A stretch of 59,942 bases of DNA from Lachnospiraceae bacterium UBA4364 (GTDB lineage Bacteria; Bacillota; Clostridia; Lachnospirales; Lachnospiraceae): NCBI GenBank assembly GCA_002393955.1, contig DGSK01000033.1, forward strand, positions 1 through 59,942, written 5' to 3'. Under the pieces are notes generated by a model. It ran no database searches. It was not told where the DNA came from and was given only the letters and a program-made list of their open reading frames with translations. Shown here piece after piece: positions 56,760 to 59,942 of this stretch. The position numbers and the translations under genes are program-made. Within the stretch, counting starts at the first letter, position 1, and every line of letters begins with the position of its first letter.

Positions 56760-57239
56760 TCACTTATGATACGGCTCGTTATTGATTATCCGGTATGCCC
56801 GATAGACCTGTTCGAGAAGCATTACCCTGAAGAGTCTGTGAGGGAATGTCATTTTTCCAAAACCTATCTGCTCGTCAGCTCTTTTATATATACGATCTGC
56901 AAGCCCCAGTGACCCGCCTATTATGAATACGATATGACTCCTGCCTCCAAGGGCAAGCCTGTTTATCCTGTCTGCAAACTCAGGACTTGTGTATTCTTTC
57001 CCGCCTACTGCCAGAGCTATCACGTAGGCATCGTCCGGAATATGTTTTTCAAGACGTGACGCCTCCTTATCGAGGATAAGCTCAGTCTCCCGTTCAGAAG
57101 CCCCGTCGGGAGTCTTTTCGTCATCCACCTCGATAATCTGCACCTTAACATAACGCGACAGCCGTTTTAAATACTCGGCTGCCGCGTCTGAATAAAATTT
57201 CTCTTTACATTTTCCTACACAAAGTATGGTTATGCGCAT
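56760..57239 (-). CDS. rlmH: 23S rRNA (pseudouridine-1915-N3)-methyltransferase
   Basis: SPOUT-class methyltransferase that modifies helix 69 of 23S rRNA. 159 residues from the ATG at 57239 (MRITILCVGK), which is preceded by AGGGGA. It shows IIEVDDEKTP, VIALAVGGKEYTSPEFAD, FIIGGSLGLADRIYKRAD (knot glycine motif) and the C-terminal LLEQVYRAYRIINNEPYHK, matching the family closely. It follows carB on the same strand, about 60 bases downstream. Confidence 0.95.
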   Translation of the reverse strand: MRITILCVGKCKEKFYSDAAAEYLKRLSRYVKVQIIEVDDEKTPDGASERETELILDKEASRLEKHIPDDAYVIALAVGGKEYTSPEFADRINRLALGGRSHIVFIIGGSLGLADRIYKRADEQIGFGKMTFPHRLFRVMLLEQVYRAYRIINNEPYHK

Positions 57240-57302
57240 CTGATCCCCTATGCTGCGCACTCTTTAAAGTGCCGCACGAAAGCTGCTCTGTGCAGTCTTC
57301 AC

Positions 57303-59942
57303 TTAATCCGTGATCATTGCATGGTATTCCTGAAGTGATACTACAGGAATGCCTTCGCCTTTCTTCTCGGCCTTTATGCCGGCTGCCGTAGCTCTTGCCG
57401 CGGCCATTGTGGTCATGTAAGGCACACGATGCTTGATGGCATTCTGACGGATATAGCTGTCAGACTGTGCATCTTTCTTGTCAGTAGGCGTATTGACGAT
57501 CAGATCCACCTCGCCGTTCTTGACAGCATCAACGATATTGGGCCTGCCCTCATATATCTTGTTGATCTTCTCTGTCTCTATGCCTGCACCCTTTATCATA
57601 TCGTAGGTACCGCCGGTGGAAAGAATCTTAAAGCCATCCTCTTCAAAGCTCTTTGCGATCTCAAGAAGCTCAGGCTTATCCCTGTCGCTTACACTTATGA
57701 GCACGGTTCCTTCCATAGGAAGCTCTGTACGGGTAGCCTCTTCAGCCTTAAAGAATGCTCTGCCCCAGTCAGTTGAAAGACCGAGCACCTCACCGGTGGA
57801 TCTCATTTCAGGTCCAAGTACAGGATCAACCTCCGGGAACATATTGAAAGGGAATACCGCTTCCTTTACGCCATAGTAAGGTATCTTTCTGTCCTTAAGG
57901 TTCTTGACAGGGGACTCGTTTCCGGTGATGGAAAGAGTCATTATCTCGGTAGCCACCTTTACCATATTGATACCGCAGACCTTGGATACCAGGGGAACGG
58001 TACGGGATGCACGGGGATTAGCCTCGATAACATATACCTTTCCGTCCTCTATGGCATACTGCATGTTCATCAGACCTACAACATTAAGCTCCTTAGCTAT
58101 CTTCCTGGTGTAATCCTTAATAGTAGCGATCTGCTCATCCGTAAGATGCTTGGAAGGAAGTATGCATGCAGAGTCTCCGGAATGGATACCTGCCAGCTCG
58201 ATATGCTCCATGACAGCAGGAACAAATACATCATTTCCGTCGCTGATAGCATCAGCCTCACACTCTGTAGCATGATTAAGGAATCTGTCTATAAGTATGG
58301 GCCTGTCAGGGGTAACTCCTACCGCCTCAGCCATATAGAGATTCATCTGCTCATCATCATGCACGATCTCCATGCCGCGTCCGCCAAGTACGTATGAAGG
58401 ACGAACCATTACGGGATAGCCGATCTTATTTGCAAGCTCCTTAGCCTCCTCAACGGTAACAGCCATTCCGGACTCAGCCATGGGGATGCCAAGCTTATCC
58501 ATCATGTTGCGGAAAAGATCCCTGTCCTCTGCAAGGTCTATTGCCTCGGGTGTGGTGCCAAGGATATTCACACCGTTAGCCTTAAGCTCTGCAGCAAGGT
58601 TAAGGGGTGTCTGTCCGCCGAACTGTGCGATAACGCCCAGGGGCTTTTCTTTTCTGTATATAGCGAGCACGTCTTCAAGTGTAAGAGGCTCGAAATAAAG
58701 CTTGTCTGATGTATCGTAGTCGGTAGAAACCGTCTCAGGGTTGCAGTTAACTATTACAGTCTCAAAACCAAGCTTCTTAAGTGCGAATGCCGCATGTACG
58801 CAGCAGTAGTCGAACTCAATACCCTGTCCGATACGATTGGGACCGCCGCCAAGAATCATGACCTTGGGCCTGTCAGTATTCACAGGACTCTTGTCCTCAG
58901 GCAGATTGTAGGATGAGTAGTAGTATGCACTGTCGGGTGTACCGCTTACATGTACGCCTTCCCAGGCTTCCACTACACCGATCTTTTCTCTTGCATCCCT
59001 GATGTCGCTCTCGCTCACACCGCAGATCATAGAGAGATACTTATCTGAAAAGCCATCCTTCTTAGCCTTTGTAAGCAGCTCAGCCGAAGGAACCTTGCCC
59101 GGTGTGCATGCACCGAAATCTTTATCATCAGCCCCTTCATGGGATGCCTTAGCTATCTCTATCTCTTCCTCAACAAGCTCCTTCATCTGTTCGATGAAAT
59201 ACTTCTTTATCTTGGTGAGCTCATAAAGCTTATCTACATCAGCGCCCTTCCTGAGTGCTTCGTACATAATGAACTGTCTTTCACTGTTAGGATAGATAAG
59301 CTGTGAAAGCAGGTCATCAAGACTCATATTATGATAATCCTTAACATATCCCAGACCGTATCTGTTCTTCTCAAGACTGCGGATAGCCTTCTGGAAAGCT
59401 TCCTTGTAAGTCTTACCTATACTCATTACCTCACCAACGGCACGCATCTGTGTTCCGAGGTGATCATCAACACCCTTGAATTTTTCAAATGCCCATCTTG
59501 CAAACTTGATAACAACATACTCACCGTCCGGAACATACTTATCAAGAGTACCGTACTTGCCGCACTCGATATCCTCAAGATTAAGACCGCAGGCAAGCAT
59601 TGCAGATACCAGCGCAATAGGGAAGCCTGTTGCCTTGGAAGCAAGTGCCGAAGACCTGGACGTACGGGGATTGATCTCAATTATGATGATCCTGCCTGTC
59701 TTGGGATCGTGAGCAAACTGGCAGTTGCATCCGCCGATAACCTGTACCTTGTCAACAACCTTATAAGCCTGCTCCTGAAGCTTCTTCTGAACATCCTCCG
59801 AAATGGTAAGCATAGGTGCCGAACAGAAAGAATCACCTGTGTGAACACCCATGGGGTCTATATTCTCAATGAAGCATACCGTGATCATCTTGCCCTTGGA
59901 ATCACGGACAACCTCAAGCTCCAGCTCTTCCCAGCCGATAAC
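57303..59942 (-). CDS. carB: Carbamoyl-phosphate synthase large chain, N-terminus off the right edge
   Basis: The frame is open to the window edge. About 879 codons are seen and roughly the first 190 residues are missing. Present are ENIDPMGVHTGDS and INPRTSRSSALASKATG from the first ATP-grasp half, then MILGGGPNRIGQGIEFDYC, NPETVSTDYDTSD and IAQFGGQTPLNLA at the start of the second. VRPSYVLGGRGMEIV and EANPRASRTVPLVSKV follow, and the C-terminal MGS-like allosteric domain has ISVSDRDKPELLEIA and GRPNIVDAVKNGEVDLIVNT. It makes carbamoyl phosphate for pyrimidines and arginine, so it supplies ArgF. rlmH follows it. Confidence 0.95.
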   Translation of the reverse strand, partial: VIGWEELELEVVRDSKGKMITVCFIENIDPMGVHTGDSFCSAPMLTISEDVQKKLQEQAYKVVDKVQVIGGCNCQFAHDPKTGRIIIIEINPRTSRSSALASKATGFPIALVSAMLACGLNLEDIECGKYGTLDKYVPDGEYVVIKFARWAFEKFKGVDDHLGTQMRAVGEVMSIGKTYKEAFQKAIRSLEKNRYGLGYVKDYHNMSLDDLLSQLIYPNSERQFIMYEALRKGADVDKLYELTKIKKYFIEQMKELVEEEIEIAKASHEGADDKDFGACTPGKVPSAELLTKAKKDGFSDKYLSMICGVSESDIRDAREKIGVVEAWEGVHVSGTPDSAYYYSSYNLPEDKSPVNTDRPKVMILGGGPNRIGQGIEFDYCCVHAAFALKKLGFETVIVNCNPETVSTDYDTSDKLYFEPLTLEDVLAIYRKEKPLGVIAQFGGQTPLNLAAELKANGVNILGTTPEAIDLAEDRDLFRNMMDKLGIPMAESGMAVTVEEAKELANKIGYPVMVRPSYVLGGRGMEIVHDDEQMNLYMAEAVGVTPDRPILIDRFLNHATECEADAISDGNDVFVPAVMEHIELAGIHSGDSACILPSKHLTDEQIATIKDYTRKIAKELNVVGLMNMQYAIEDGKVYVIEANPRASRTVPLVSKVCGINMVKVATEIMTLSITGNESPVKNLKDRKIPYYGVKEAVFPFNMFPEVDPVLGPEMRSTGEVLGLSTDWGRAFFKAEEATRTELPMEGTVLISVSDRDKPELLEIAKSFEEDGFKILSTGGTYDMIKGAGIETEKINKIYEGRPNIVDAVKNGEVDLIVNTPTDKKDAQSDSYIRQNAIKHRVPYMTTMAAARATAAGIKAEKKGEGIPVVSLQEYHAMITD

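Noticed and set aside
1..59942. tRNA genes, rRNA, CRISPR arrays, insertion sequences and prophage
   Set aside because: None was recognised in any intergenic stretch; no transposase or integrase frame is present.

Overview
The window looks like a chromosomal segment of a Firmicute of the family Lachnospiraceae (Butyrivibrio/Roseburia-like). The reasons are moderate G+C, strong AGGAGG-type ribosome binding sites, clostridial core genes, an arginine-decarboxylase/carboxyspermidine polyamine operon, plant-polysaccharide hydrolases (GH9, GH5) and several families I associate with that group (DUF4230, DUF6077). The assignment is by recall of protein families, not by search. No rRNA, tRNA, CRISPR array, intact insertion sequence or prophage was seen. 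Most genes lie on the minus strand.

Layout. 1-4250 (minus): argF, birA, a small hypothetical, coaX and dusB, closely packed. 4360-5761: SPFH/band-7 protein and its NfeD partner. 5921-13233: a tightly coupled operon running from two paralogous zinc-ribbon proteins into speA, speE, carboxynorspermidine dehydrogenase, nspC and aguA, i.e. arginine to agmatine to N-carbamoylputrescine plus the carboxyspermidine route to spermidine. 13322-17805: a lipoprotein, a divergent HD-GYP protein, murA and an XRE-cupin regulator. 17900-24055: a tail-anchored coiled-coil protein with twelve 14-residue repeats, a DUF4230 protein and ileS with a short structured leader. 24237-30859: a LytTR/GHKL two-component pair followed by three signal-less proteins (one FliD-like) and a PseC-like sugar aminotransferase. 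31162-33793: a hypothetical with a hairpin-rich leader, a D-2-hydroxyacid dehydrogenase and a cytidylate-kinase-like protein. 33804-37013: a polar amino-acid ABC transporter with a class I glutamine amidotransferase. 37158-42214: an operon of an orphan JetD-like Toprim protein, a patatin-like phospholipase and an orphan HypF. 42469-45702: a large membrane-anchored GH9 cellulase. 45965-50062 (plus): a DHH phosphoesterase followed by a TIR-transmembrane-propeller protein. 50085-57239: a MEMO1-AMMECR1 fusion, a cytosolic GH5, four membrane proteins (two probably a split DUF6077 protein) and rlmH. 57303 to the right edge: the C-terminal four fifths of carB.

The parts most likely to hold undescribed biology are: (i) the DHH + TIR-TM-propeller pair, a plausible membrane receptor that would consume NAD or signal internally, beside a nucleotide phosphoesterase; (ii) the JetD-like protein without jetABC, co-transcribed with a patatin; (iii) the LytTR-adjacent trio of signal-less proteins with a FliD-like C-terminal domain; and (iv) the tail-anchored 14-mer repeat protein next to DUF4230. 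All of these functions are inference. What is seen is domain-level resemblance, gene order and spacing.
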